In this document: piece after piece, positions 8,371 through 20,400 of the stretch
Layout: each line of letters opens with the position of its first letter
How positions within the stretch are numbered: the first letter of the stretch is position 1
Origin: Rhodocaloribacter sp964552015
GTDB lineage: Bacteria; Bacteroidota; Rhodothermia; Rhodothermales; ISCAR-4553
Reading direction: 5' to 3'
Length of the DNA stretch: 52,905 bases
Assembly: GCA_964552015.1 (NCBI GenBank)
Contig: CAZKFR010000016.1
Location: forward strand, 1 to 52,905
Made by a program: the position numbers and the translations under genes
Notes under the pieces: model-generated
The model's input: the letters and a program-made list of their open reading frames with translations, nothing else
What the model was told of the DNA's origin: nothing
Databases searched by the model: none

Positions 8371-9354
8371 ATGCGTGCTTCTCTCCACATCCTCGCGGCG
8401 GCCCTGGTCACCCCGCAGCCACAGGCCCCACGGACGACGACCGATACGTGGGAAGGGGGCGAAGTGCCTTCCGAGCATACCGATGGCCGCGGTACCGGGC
8501 CCGTCGGTCCGTCGGATGCGTCGGCCGGAGCCACCCTTGCCCTGCAGGCAGCCCGGGACGCCCTCGACCGGGCCGGTCTCCAAGGGGCCGACCTGGACCT
8601 GCTGATCGACTTTTCCGTCCTCCCGGCCGACTACCTCGTGCCGGCCTGGAACATGACGAACCGGCTCCAGCACGAACTGGGCGCGCGGCGCGCCGTCACG
8701 CTCGGATTCAGCGGCAACGGCGAGGGGACCTTCCATGTAGCCCTGAAGACGGCCCTTCACCTGCTCGGTCGCGAGCGCTCCGGTACGGCGCTGCTCGTGG
8801 CAGCCGACCGTGCCCTGCCCGGCAACCGCCGTCTGCCCCCCGACGACCCGCTCGTCCTCCTGGGCGATGCCGCCTCCGCCCTCCTGCTCCGCACCGGCGA
8901 AGGTCGTCCGCGGGTCCTTGACGTGCTCGTGCATTCCGACGGCCGGTACCACGACGTGTGTTTCATCCCCGGGGGCGGGCTGGCTGCCCCGGAAGCCCCC
9001 TGCCGCATGACCCTCGACCGGGAGCGCTTCGAACAGGCCCCCCGGTGGGAGACGTTACAACGCCTGGCCCGGCACCTGCTGGCACGGCATGAACTGACGC
9101 CGGCCCAGGTGCGGCTCCTGCTCTATCCCGGCCTCTCGGCCTCCGACCGCCAGGGGTTTCTTGATCATGTCGCCCCCCTCTTCCCGAAGGCGCGTATGCC
9201 GGGCCTTCACCTGCCCGGCTACCTGTTCGGGAACGGCTGCGTCGCTGCCCTGGACGCGGCCATGACTTCCGAACGAACCGACGCGGGCGACCTCGCCCTC
9301 CTGCTATCGCACGGCATGGGATACACCGCCGGCGTAACTCTGCTCCGCTTCTGA
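8371..9354 (+). CDS. KAS III-like protein lacking the catalytic Cys
   Basis: A 327-residue thiolase-fold protein. DLDLLIDFSVLPADYLVPAW (about 74-93), LGFSGNGEGTFHVALKTA (111-128) and a C-terminal GYLFGNGCVAALD block align with the downstream gene product and with FabH/KAS III. By this alignment the position of the active-site Cys is Glu118 (GEGTFHVAL against GCASFHLAL in the partner). It therefore cannot form the usual acyl-Cys intermediate. Precedents are the PqsB subunit of PqsBC and the chain-length factors of type II ketosynthases, where an inactive subunit pairs with an active one. The role here as the silent half of a heterodimer is inferred. The N-terminus (about 50 residues) is poorly conserved in look. 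Confidence 0.75.
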   Translation: MRASLHILAAALVTPQPQAPRTTTDTWEGGEVPSEHTDGRGTGPVGPSDASAGATLALQAARDALDRAGLQGADLDLLIDFSVLPADYLVPAWNMTNRLQHELGARRAVTLGFSGNGEGTFHVALKTALHLLGRERSGTALLVAADRALPGNRRLPPDDPLVLLGDAASALLLRTGEGRPRVLDVLVHSDGRYHDVCFIPGGGLAAPEAPCRMTLDRERFEQAPRWETLQRLARHLLARHELTPAQVRLLLYPGLSASDRQGFLDHVAPLFPKARMPGLHLPGYLFGNGCVAALDAAMTSERTDAGDLALLLSHGMGYTAGVTLLRF

Positions 9355-9360
9355 ACCGCC

Positions 9361-10377
9361 ATGACGGACATCCCTGACATCGGCCTGCGCGGAATGGCCT
9401 GCTTCCTCCCTCCCACCCGAAAGGCCGTCGCCGACATCTTCCGCGACGAAAACATATCCGCCGACCGTGAGATCGCGGGCGTTCGTTTCACGGAAGCCCT
9501 TGGCATCGAGACCGTCCACGTGGCCGGTGACCTCATGGCCGCGGAGCTGGGGTTACACGCTGCCCGGGCCGCCCTCGACGAAGCCGACGTCGACCCGGCC
9601 GACCTCGACCTGATTCTCGACTTCACCAGCATCCCCGAAGACTATATCGCGCCGACCTGGTCGGCCGCCGGGCAGATCCAGGATGCACTCGGTGCCCACC
9701 GCGCCGTAGCCACGGCCGTCAACACCGGGGGATGCGCCAGTTTCCACCTGGCCCTGCAGACCGCGCTGGCGTGGATGCGTGGCGACCCTGCCTGCCGGAC
9801 GGCCCTGCTCTTCTCCGGCGACAAGACCCCGCCCCGCAACCACACCTACTTCCCCATCACCGTCATCTGCGATGGGGGCGGCGCCGTCGTCCTCCAACGC
9901 AATGCCCGCCGCCGGGTCGTCCTGGCCGTGGAGACGGCCACGGTGGGCCAACTCCACGACGTCTGGTTCGTACCCGGTCCGACCCGCTCTGACCTGGCCC
10001 CACCCGGCCAGCACCTCCACATGCAGTGCCACCTCGAACGCTTCCTCGAAGACGTCATCCCGATCAACCTGTTCATGTTCAGAAAAGTCATGCGGGCCGT
10101 CCTCAAAAAAACGGGATATCGTATGGAGGACATCGACCTGTTCATCTATCCCACCTTCTCCACGTGGGACCTGAAGAGTTTCTGTGAGGGCTTCCGCATC
10201 CCCCCCGAAAAGGTATATACCGAGGGACTCGCCCGGCACGGACATCTTCAGGAGACGGACATGGTGCTCAACTACGTCGATGCGGAACGCGAGGGCCGGG
10301 TGAAGTCCGGGGATCTGGTGATGCTGACCACCAACGGCGCAGGATTCACCTGGGGCGCAGCCCTGATCCGTCATTGA
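9361..10377 (+). CDS. KAS III-like ketosynthase/acyltransferase with active-site Cys
   Basis: A 338-residue FabH-like protein with Cys125 in NTGGCASFHLALQTA, at the expected catalytic place. The HQAN-type histidine is not evident (IYPTFSTWDLKSF occupies that region). The GNTSAAS region reads GHLQETDM, so His replaces the usual Asn. This pattern occurs in diverged KAS III-like enzymes of secondary metabolism, which condense or transfer acyl groups with altered chemistry. It follows the Cys-less paralogue after six bases, and the pair probably forms a heterodimer acting on the upstream carrier protein. Reaction and substrate are not deducible from sequence. It is unlikely to be housekeeping FabH because of the missing triad residues and the genomic context. 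Confidence 0.8.
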   Translation: MTDIPDIGLRGMACFLPPTRKAVADIFRDENISADREIAGVRFTEALGIETVHVAGDLMAAELGLHAARAALDEADVDPADLDLILDFTSIPEDYIAPTWSAAGQIQDALGAHRAVATAVNTGGCASFHLALQTALAWMRGDPACRTALLFSGDKTPPRNHTYFPITVICDGGGAVVLQRNARRRVVLAVETATVGQLHDVWFVPGPTRSDLAPPGQHLHMQCHLERFLEDVIPINLFMFRKVMRAVLKKTGYRMEDIDLFIYPTFSTWDLKSFCEGFRIPPEKVYTEGLARHGHLQETDMVLNYVDAEREGRVKSGDLVMLTTNGAGFTWGAALIRH

Positions 10378-10381
10378 CACG

Positions 10382-12070
10382 ATGGCCATGCACATGACGC
10401 CTACCTACGACGTCGCCGTACTCGGGGCCGGGCTGGCCGGAAGCCTGATCGGTGCGCTGCTGGCCCGGCAGGGCGTATCGGTCGCCCTGATCGACCCCGG
10501 CACCCATCCCCGCTTTGCCATCGGCGAATCCACCATCCCCCACACCTCCCTGCTCCTCTCGTTACTGGCCCTGGAGTACGACGTACCGGAGATCGACCAC
10601 CTTGCGTATCCGGACCGGATCGCCGCCTACGTGACCTCCACCTGCGGCATCAAGCGAGCCTTCGGCTTCGCCTACCACACCCCCGGCCACCCCTTCGAAC
10701 CGGCCCACGGCCTGCAGTTTGGAACGAGCTCGAAGGACGAGAACCACTTCTTCCGACAGGACATCGACGCCTTCGTTTTTTACACGGCCGTACGGTACGG
10801 CGCGGATGCCTACCTGTCCACCCGCGCCCGGTCCGTCCACATCGATCGGCAGGGGGTGCGTGTAGACCTCGAAGACGGGACGCCGATCCGGTCACGGTAC
10901 GTAGTCGATGCCGGAGGCTACCGCAGCCTGCTTGCCCGGCAGTTCGACCTGCGCCGAGACCCGCCCCCCCTCCGGCATCACGCCCGAACCCTGTTCACCC
11001 ACATGATCGGCGTCCGTCCCTTCACCCCTCCCGGCCACCCGTTCACCCTCTCCTGGCATGAGAACACGCTGCATCACGTCTTCGAAGGCGGCTGGTTCTG
11101 GGTGATCCCGTTCGATAATCGGCCCGGTTCGACCAACCCGCTCGTGAGCGTCGGCCTCACGCTGGATCCCCGCCGGTACCCGCCCTCGGACACGCCTCCC
11201 GAGCGAGAATTCGGCGCCTTTCTCGACCTGTTTCCGTCGATCCGACGCTCGTTCGAGACGGCCCGTCCCGTGCGCCCGTGGACCTCGACCGGGCGCCTTC
11301 AGTACGATGTCCACAGGGTGAGCGGCTACCGCTTCTGCCTGACATCGCACGCTGCCGCCTTCGTCGACCCGCTCTTCTCCCGGGGGCTGATCAACACCGT
11401 CGAGATGATCCGGGCGCTCCTGCCGCCCCTGCTGGACGCCCTCGCGACGGACGACTTTGCTCCCGATGCGTTTGCCCCGATGGAGACCCTGCATCGCCGT
11501 GTGACGGACTACAACGACCGGCTCGTCGACGGAGCCTATCGTTCATGGATCGACTTCGACCTATGGAATGCCTGGGCGCGCGTGTGGGCGCTGGGCACGA
11601 TCCTGGCCGAGTACCGGCTCATGAATGCACTCACCGATTACACCACCTCACGCGACCCGCACGTGCTGCTCGGCGAGACACCCGACCCGCTCTTCTCACC
11701 GTTCGAGGACCCGGACTACCGGACGTTTTTCGACCGTGCCGAGGCCCGGCTGCTGGCAGGCCTGGCCGCCGGCCATCCCCCCGCCGCCATGGCCCGCGAC
11801 CTGTTCGCCCTGACCGGCGCGTACGCCTTTCCCGTCCCCCTTCGCGTCGATGCGATGCGAAGGGCCGGCTGGCTCGGCCCCGATGAGACCATCAGCCCCC
11901 GCAACCTCCACATGGCACGCGAAGGGTATCGATGGGCCCTCACCCATCCCGATGCGCGCGACCTTTTCGGGCACGCGGAGACCTTCTTCCGCTGGCGTGC
12001 CCGCCACCCGGACCCGCACCTCGGCCCGTCGCCGCAACAACCTTCACAAAACTTTACAGGTCGGCGTTGA
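10382..12070 (+). CDS. FAD-dependent, flavin-halogenase-like oxidoreductase
   Basis: A 562-residue flavoprotein. GAGLAG at 15-20 is the dinucleotide-binding loop, GESTIP at 48-53 the second FAD motif, and WFWVIP at 238-243 matches the WxWxIP signature of flavin-dependent halogenases. Lys91 in GIKRAFGF lies where the halogenase catalytic Lys might be; this assignment is tentative. The C-terminal 200 residues (about 350-550) are helical and unlike tryptophan halogenases, closer in layout to enzymes that act on carrier-bound substrates. It starts four bases after the KAS III-like gene and ends the cassette. Halogenation, hydroxylation or ring oxidation of an ACP-bound product are all possible. 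A non-halogenating monooxygenase or reductase of the same fold cannot be excluded. Confidence 0.75.
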   Translation: MAMHMTPTYDVAVLGAGLAGSLIGALLARQGVSVALIDPGTHPRFAIGESTIPHTSLLLSLLALEYDVPEIDHLAYPDRIAAYVTSTCGIKRAFGFAYHTPGHPFEPAHGLQFGTSSKDENHFFRQDIDAFVFYTAVRYGADAYLSTRARSVHIDRQGVRVDLEDGTPIRSRYVVDAGGYRSLLARQFDLRRDPPPLRHHARTLFTHMIGVRPFTPPGHPFTLSWHENTLHHVFEGGWFWVIPFDNRPGSTNPLVSVGLTLDPRRYPPSDTPPEREFGAFLDLFPSIRRSFETARPVRPWTSTGRLQYDVHRVSGYRFCLTSHAAAFVDPLFSRGLINTVEMIRALLPPLLDALATDDFAPDAFAPMETLHRRVTDYNDRLVDGAYRSWIDFDLWNAWARVWALGTILAEYRLMNALTDYTTSRDPHVLLGETPDPLFSPFEDPDYRTFFDRAEARLLAGLAAGHPPAAMARDLFALTGAYAFPVPLRVDAMRRAGWLGPDETISPRNLHMAREGYRWALTHPDARDLFGHAETFFRWRARHPDPHLGPSPQQPSQNFTGRR

Positions 12071-12088
12071 AACTTCCTTCTTCAAAAA

Positions 12089-12105
12089 TGTAGATTAAGT
12101 CTAAA
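12089..12105. promoter_or_regulatory. Iron-box-like palindrome upstream of the FTR1 gene
   Basis: On the minus strand this reads TTTAGA-CTTAA-TCTACA, an imperfect palindrome with six-base arms matching at five positions. It resembles binding sites of DtxR/IdeR-type iron-dependent repressors in size and TTAG/CTAA character. It lies 38 bases before the start of the iron permease gene in an AT-rich patch, where a promoter would be. The regulator is not in the window. Confidence 0.4.
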
Positions 12106-12143
12106 TTACCCCGACAAACTGCACCTCCAACCCGTACCCTGCT

Positions 12144-14099
12144 ATGTCCGGATCGCCGACGGCCGGTTCGCTCGTCCGGGTGGCCACCTGCCTGGCCGGC
12201 CTGTGCCTGATCGCCCTGCCGGCCCTGAGCCAGTCGCCCGATGCTGCCCGCACCCTCGTCCATGTCCTCGATTACATGGCTCAGGACTACCCTGCCGCGG
12301 TAGCGGACGGGGTCATCGTGAATGCCGACGAGTACGCCGAGATGGAGGAATTTGCCGGTACGACGCGCCGGCTCCTCGAGGCGCTCGTCCGGGAAGGCCA
12401 TGTGCCGGCCGACACGGCGCTGTACGGGGCGTGCGATCGCCTGGCGGCGCTGGTGGCGACCCGGGCCGATGCCGACGAGGTGGCCCGGACGGCGCGAGCG
12501 CTGCGGGCCGAGGTGATTCGCCACGTGGGGCTCCCCACGGCGCCGGTGGCCTGGCCCGACCCGGCCGTCGGCGCAGCGCTCTACGCGGAACGGTGCGCCG
12601 CCTGCCATGGCGCCGCCGGCGACGGCGACGGACCGGCCGCGCCCGGCCTCGAACCCGCCCCGACGCCCTTCGCTACCGGCGAGCGGGTGGCCTCGCTGTC
12701 GCCCTTCCAGGCCTACAACACCATCCGCCTCGGCGTCGAAGGGACGGCCATGGCGGCTTACACCGACCTGACGGACGATCAGGTGTGGGCCCTGGCCTTC
12801 TTTGTCAAGTCCATGAAAGCGGCCCGCGCGTACCCGGACGCCGCCGACACGGCTGACCTGGCGACACTCCGCGCCCATGTGTCGCTCGCACAGGTGGCCT
12901 CGCTCAACGACGCCGAACTGGCCGCCGTGCTGGCCGAAGCCGGTGTGGCGGATCCGTCCCGGGCCGTCGCCGCCCTGCGCCTGGCGCCCCCGCCGGACCG
13001 GCATGACGTGCTCAGCCAGGCCGACCGCCTGCTCGACGAGGCCCTGGCGGCGTTCCTGAAGGGCGATCCTGAGGGCGCACGGGGGCTCGCCGTGCGGGCC
13101 TATCTCGAAGGAGTCGAGCCCGTCGAACCCTCGCTCGCCGCCAACGCCCCGGACCTGACCGGACGGCTCGAGCGCCAGATGATGGCGGTACGCGGTGCCC
13201 TCCAAGCCGGAACGCCCGCCGACGAGGCCCGGGAGGCCGTCGCCGCGGCCCACGCGGTGCTCGCCGAGGCCCGCGACGTGCTGGATCAGCGTCCGGCCTC
13301 GCCGTGGTTTGCCTTCTTCATGGCCGCCTCCATCCTGTTGCGGGAAGGGCTCGAAGCGTTCCTGATCATCCTTGCCATCCTGAGTGTGCTCCGCGCCTCC
13401 GGACAACGCCGGGCTGCACGGTGGGTCCATGGCGGGTGGCTGGCCGCCGTCGGCGTCGGGGTGCTGGCGTGGTTCTTCTCCGACCTGCTCCTCCAGTTCG
13501 GCGCCACCCAGCGTGAACTCATGGAAGGCGGCATCGCGCTCGTAGCCGTCATCGTGCTCCTCTATGCCGGTTTCTGGCTGCACAGCAAGACGGAAATCCA
13601 CAAGTGGAAGGCCTTCATCGAAACGCGCATCCAGACGGCCGTGCAGGGAGGCAACCTGCTGGGCCTGGCCGGAATTGCCTTCGTGGCCGTCTTCCGCGAG
13701 GCTTTCGAGTCGGTCCTGTTCCTCTCGGCGCTGACGCTGGAAGAAGGAGGCGGCAGCAAGACGGCCGTAGCCGGCGGGGCGGTGCTGGCCATCGCCGGCG
13801 TGCTCGTTCTGGCCGCGGTGCTCCTCCGGGTCTCGGCTCGCCTGCCCGTGCGTACGCTGTTCAAATACTCCTCGTTTGCCATGGGGGTGCTCTCCGTGAT
13901 TCTCGCGGGCAAAGCCATCCATGCTTTCCAGGAGACGGGATGGCTCTCGGTCACCCCGTCGCCGCTGCCCTGGCGGATCGACCTGCTGGGCTTCTTCCCC
14001 ACCCTCGAGACCCTGCTGGCCCAGCTCCTCATCGCGGCCCTCGCCATCTCGATCTATGCCCTGCCCCGCCTGCTGCGTCCGACCGTCCCGTCGGCCTGA
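12144..14099 (+). CDS. Cytochrome c-FTR1 family iron permease fusion
   Basis: A 651-residue protein: signal peptide (about 1-30), a helical region, a class I cytochrome c domain with haem site CAACH (Cys151, Cys154, His155) and distal Met in GTAMAAY, another helical stretch, then a seven-helix FTR1 permease (about 390-645). The two iron-binding motifs are R400-E-G-L-E404 and R518-E-A-F-E522. FTR1 permeases carry ferric iron across the membrane after oxidation of Fe(II) by a partner. The covalently attached cytochrome c could accept the electron, replacing the multicopper oxidase of fungi and the EfeO/EfeB partners of bacteria; this coupling is inferred. The palindrome upstream suggests iron control. 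A DUF411 gene follows after 63 bases. Confidence 0.9.
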   Translation: MSGSPTAGSLVRVATCLAGLCLIALPALSQSPDAARTLVHVLDYMAQDYPAAVADGVIVNADEYAEMEEFAGTTRRLLEALVREGHVPADTALYGACDRLAALVATRADADEVARTARALRAEVIRHVGLPTAPVAWPDPAVGAALYAERCAACHGAAGDGDGPAAPGLEPAPTPFATGERVASLSPFQAYNTIRLGVEGTAMAAYTDLTDDQVWALAFFVKSMKAARAYPDAADTADLATLRAHVSLAQVASLNDAELAAVLAEAGVADPSRAVAALRLAPPPDRHDVLSQADRLLDEALAAFLKGDPEGARGLAVRAYLEGVEPVEPSLAANAPDLTGRLERQMMAVRGALQAGTPADEAREAVAAAHAVLAEARDVLDQRPASPWFAFFMAASILLREGLEAFLIILAILSVLRASGQRRAARWVHGGWLAAVGVGVLAWFFSDLLLQFGATQRELMEGGIALVAVIVLLYAGFWLHSKTEIHKWKAFIETRIQTAVQGGNLLGLAGIAFVAVFREAFESVLFLSALTLEEGGGSKTAVAGGAVLAIAGVLVLAAVLLRVSARLPVRTLFKYSSFAMGVLSVILAGKAIHAFQETGWLSVTPSPLPWRIDLLGFFPTLETLLAQLLIAALAISIYALPRLLRPTVPSA

Positions 14100-14162
14100 G
14101 ATCGAAACTTTTCGCCGGGCTCGCCATTGGGAAAGGCGGATCCCCATTCATCGGCGCAGACC

Positions 14163-14627
14163 ATGAACAAGAAACTCATAGCCGGCCTCAGTGCCCTGGC
14201 GCTGCTGGCCGCCCTCGGCCTCACCTTCACGCTGACCGGACAGGCCAGCAGTCCGAAGGTCGTCGTGTACAAGTCGCCCACGTGCGGGTGTTGCAGCAAG
14301 TGGGTGGACCATATGCGGGCCCAGGGGTTCGAGGTAGAGACCCACGACGTGCAGGACGTCACCCCCATCAAGCAGCGGTTTAGCGTCGCACCCCGGCTGG
14401 CATCCTGCCACACGGCGCTCGTCGACGGCTACGTCATCGAGGGGCATGTGCCGGCCGCTCAGGTGAAGCAACTCCTGGCCGACCGTCCCGACGTGCGTGG
14501 CCTGGCCGTACCCGGCATGCCGATGGGCTCACCGGGTATGGAAGGCGCTTACTCGGAGGCCTACGACGTGCTCACGTTCGATGCACAGGGACGAACCACG
14601 GTGTTCGCCCACATCCCGGCCCGGTGA
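14163..14627 (+). CDS. DUF411 metal-binding periplasmic protein
   Basis: A 154-residue protein with a signal peptide (KLIAGLSALALLAALGLTF) followed by the DUF411 core: VVVYKSPTCGCCSKWVDHM with the CGCC metal-site motif, then LASCHTALVDGYVIEGHVPA and GLAVPGMPMGSPGME. These Cys, His and Met blocks are characteristic. Members are often linked to copper or other metal resistance or delivery. Placement directly after the iron permease suggests a role in periplasmic metal handling, though the metal is not determined. The ATG at 14163 is chosen because it gives a clean signal peptide; an earlier in-frame start at 14127 would spoil it. Confidence 0.88.
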   Translation: MNKKLIAGLSALALLAALGLTFTLTGQASSPKVVVYKSPTCGCCSKWVDHMRAQGFEVETHDVQDVTPIKQRFSVAPRLASCHTALVDGYVIEGHVPAAQVKQLLADRPDVRGLAVPGMPMGSPGMEGAYSEAYDVLTFDAQGRTTVFAHIPAR

Positions 14628-14790
14628 ACCCCTCCGGCACCCCTGTAATATCCGGTGAATACGCGAGCGGGAGCGGCAGGGTGCGGATGCCCCGCGGAAC
14701 CCTCCTCCCGCGCCCCGCTTCCAACGGCTCGGGGCCTCGTTAGCGCCCTCTTTTCGTCCAACGTCTGTTGACGCTTTCCCCTGACCGACT

Positions 14791-17220
<2,430 letters not shown>

Positions 17221-17433
17221 TCCACGCACGGCAGCCTTTTCTTCCGCCTACGGCATTTTCTGCCTGCGTTTCAGCGGCGCGTCCCGCGGTCGAAGGCCTC
17301 TTTCGCCCCGTTCTTTTTCCCTCCCGCACCGACCGGGCGGCTCCGCGGTAACGGGCCCGATGCTTGCTTCGAGGGGGACGGCAGCCTTCCGCTGCCCCCG
17401 GCCAGACCGCTGATTTTCCCGCCCGATGCCTGC

Positions 17434-20400
17434 ATGAGTGCCCGGACGCCCTCCCGTACCCTCCCGACGGACCGCCCCTCCCGACCGCCGGAGGCCGGCC
17501 CCGTCGTGCCCGGCTCGGACGAGGAGCTGGTTCGCGCACGTCTGGACTTGATGCGGAACCTGGCCCTCGCGCTCACCGAGGATAGCACGCCGGACGAGGT
17601 GATCCGTCTGGCACTGGAAAAAATCGGGGCGCTGTTCCCCGACGCCCGCGTGGCCTTCTCGACGATCGACCGGGACGGCCACCTCCAGGTACTCCAGGAT
17701 CGGTGTCCGGAGACGATGCCCCCGATGGCGGGCCGCACGTTCGACCTGAGCGTGGCCCCCGGCCTGCTGGCCCGGCTCCGGGAAGGCCACGCGCTTCCCG
17801 TCTCCGACGTTGCGTCCGAACCCTTGCTGGAACCACTGCAGGCGACGTATCGCTCGCTGCAGACCCGGGCCGTCCTGTACGTTCCACTCCCGGAGACGCA
17901 CGAGGTCTCCGGCCTCATCTGTCTCGGGCACCCGGTACCACACGCCTGGCCGCCGGCTCCGGTGGCGCTCCTCGAGGAAGCCGCCTCCTTCCTGACCCTG
18001 GCGCTCCGGGACGCCCGGCGGCGCGAGGAGAAAAACAGGGCCGAGGCCGCACTCCGGGAGAGCGAGGCGCGCTTCCGGGCGCTGGCCGAAGCCTCGTTCG
18101 AAGGGATGGCCGTCCTCGTCGACGGCACCCTGGTCGAGGCCAATCAGACGCTGGCGCATCTCTTCGGCCATCCCACCCCCGAGGCGCTCATCGGGGAGCG
18201 GATCGACCGGCTGCTGACCCGGGACGACGGGACACCGGTGTCCTTCCTGCCGGCCAACGAACGACACACGCTGACCGGTACCCGGCGGGACGGGACGCCC
18301 TTCCCGGTCGAGGTACTGGCCCGCGAGACACCCTATCAGGGGCAGGCGGCCCACGTCCTGGGCTTTCGCGACCTGACCGAGGCACGCCGGGCCGACGCGG
18401 AACGCTCCCGCCTGCTCGAGCAGACCCAGCAGGCCCTGGCACGGACCGACGCCCTCTACCACCTCAGCCGCCTCCTCCTCAACTTCCAACAGCTCCCCGA
18501 CGTCCTCCCGGGGGTCACCGACGGGCTGGCTCAGACCCTGCCGGCCTCCCGCGTCGTCCTCGCGCTTCTCGACGAGGACAGCGTCGAACGCCGTATCGTA
18601 CAGCACCACGATCCCCGGGTCACGTCGCTGCCGGAAGCCCTGTTCGATCCGGAAGGGGACCTGACCCGGGCCGTTACCGCGTCCCCGGAGCCCATCCTGC
18701 TGAGGCCGGATCAGACCGATCCCGCGGGCGTCCTTTCCGATGAGCTGCGACGCACGTACGGCCTGGGCAGTATGCTGATCGTCCCGCTCCCTCACCCGGA
18801 GCGGTGCAGGGGCCTGCTCCTGGCGGGGCGCTCGTTCGACGCCCCACCCTTCTCCACGCTGGACGTGGCGCTGGCCGTCGCCGTCGCCAACCAGACGTCC
18901 GTCGCCCTCGAGAACGCCCGCCTGTTCCGCGAGCACGTCCGCCACGCCCGGGAACTCGACGCCTACTCGTCGGCCCTGAAGGAACTGCATTTCCTCAACA
19001 CCACCGCCTTTCCCGACCTCTCGGCCCTCCTGGACGCCTTTCTCGACACCGGGCGCCGCCTCCTCGGCCTCCAGACCGGGACCATCTCGTACCTGGAGGA
19101 GGAGCACCTGTTCGTCCTGGCCGCCGCCAGCCTAGAGCCCGAGTCCCTGTTCCCGGGCATGACGATGCCGGTGGATCAGGCGCCCTGCCGGGAGGTCATC
19201 CGCCAGCGCCGTACCGTCATGCACCTGGCGCCCGAGGTGGACGCACCGAGCCTGCTCAACCCGGCCGTCTACATCGGCACGCCGATCCTGGTGGAGGGAC
19301 AACTGTTCGGGACGCTGAGTTTTGCCAGCCTCGCCCCGCGCGACGTACCCTTTGCCGCCCACGAGGTGGAGCTGCTCGAACTCATGGCCGAAAGCCTGGG
19401 ACGGTTCCTGACCCTGGCCCAGAAGGAACAGGAGCAGCGAACCGTCCAGGAACACCTCCGGCGGTATGCGGAGGATCTCGAAGCCACCAAACAGACGCTC
19501 GAACAGCAGGCCGCCGACCTGGCCACGACGGTGGCCGAACTGGAGGAAGCCCGCCGGCAGGCCGAAGAGGCCACCCGCTCCAAGAGCCTCTTCCTGGCCA
19601 ACATGAGCCACGAGATCCGAACGCCCATGAACGGCGTCATTGGCATGATCGAGCTCCTCCGGGAGACGCCGCTGACGGATGAACAGCGTCAGTACATCGA
19701 CACGATCCACGCCAGCGGGGAGACGCTGCTCAACCTGATCAACGATATCCTGGACCTCTCCAAGATCGAGTCCGGCAAGCTCGAACTGGAAGACGTGCCG
19801 TTCTCGGTGTGGGATCTCGTCGAGACGGCGCTCGACGTGGTGGCGCTGCGGGCCGCCGACAAGCAGGTGGCCCTGGCCGCCGAGGTGGCCCCCGACGTGC
19901 CGGCCTGGGTCTCGGGCGACGTCACCCGCCTGCGCCAGATTCTCATCAACCTGCTCGGCAATGCCGTCAAGTTCACCGACGAGGGCGAGGTCGTCCTGTC
20001 CGTGACCACCGAACGGGACGATGACGGCACCCCGCTGCTCCACCTGGCGGTACGCGACACCGGCATCGGCATCCCGCCGGAGCGCCTCGAAACCATCTTC
20101 GACACCTTCACGCAGGCCGACGCCTCGACGACGCGGCGGTATGGAGGAACGGGTCTCGGCCTGGCCATTTCTCAGCGGTTGAGCCGGATGATGGGGGGGC
20201 GTCTGTGGGCGGAGAGCCAGGTGGGCGCCGGCTCGACGTTTCACGTGGTCGTGCCGCTCGTCCCGGCGCCGGACGAGGCCGAGCCCCTGCCCGCCTTCGG
20301 GGGGCAGCAGGTGCTGCTCCTCGAGCGGCATGCCCCCACCCGCCGGATGCTGTCCGGCCATCTGACGGCCTTTGGCCTGCGCGTGCGCGAGGCGGCATCC

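Noticed and set aside
12054..14147. 697-codon minus-strand frame opposite the FTR1 gene
   Set aside because: Gly/Arg/His-rich antisense shadow; the plus-strand frame carries CAACH and both RExxE motifs.
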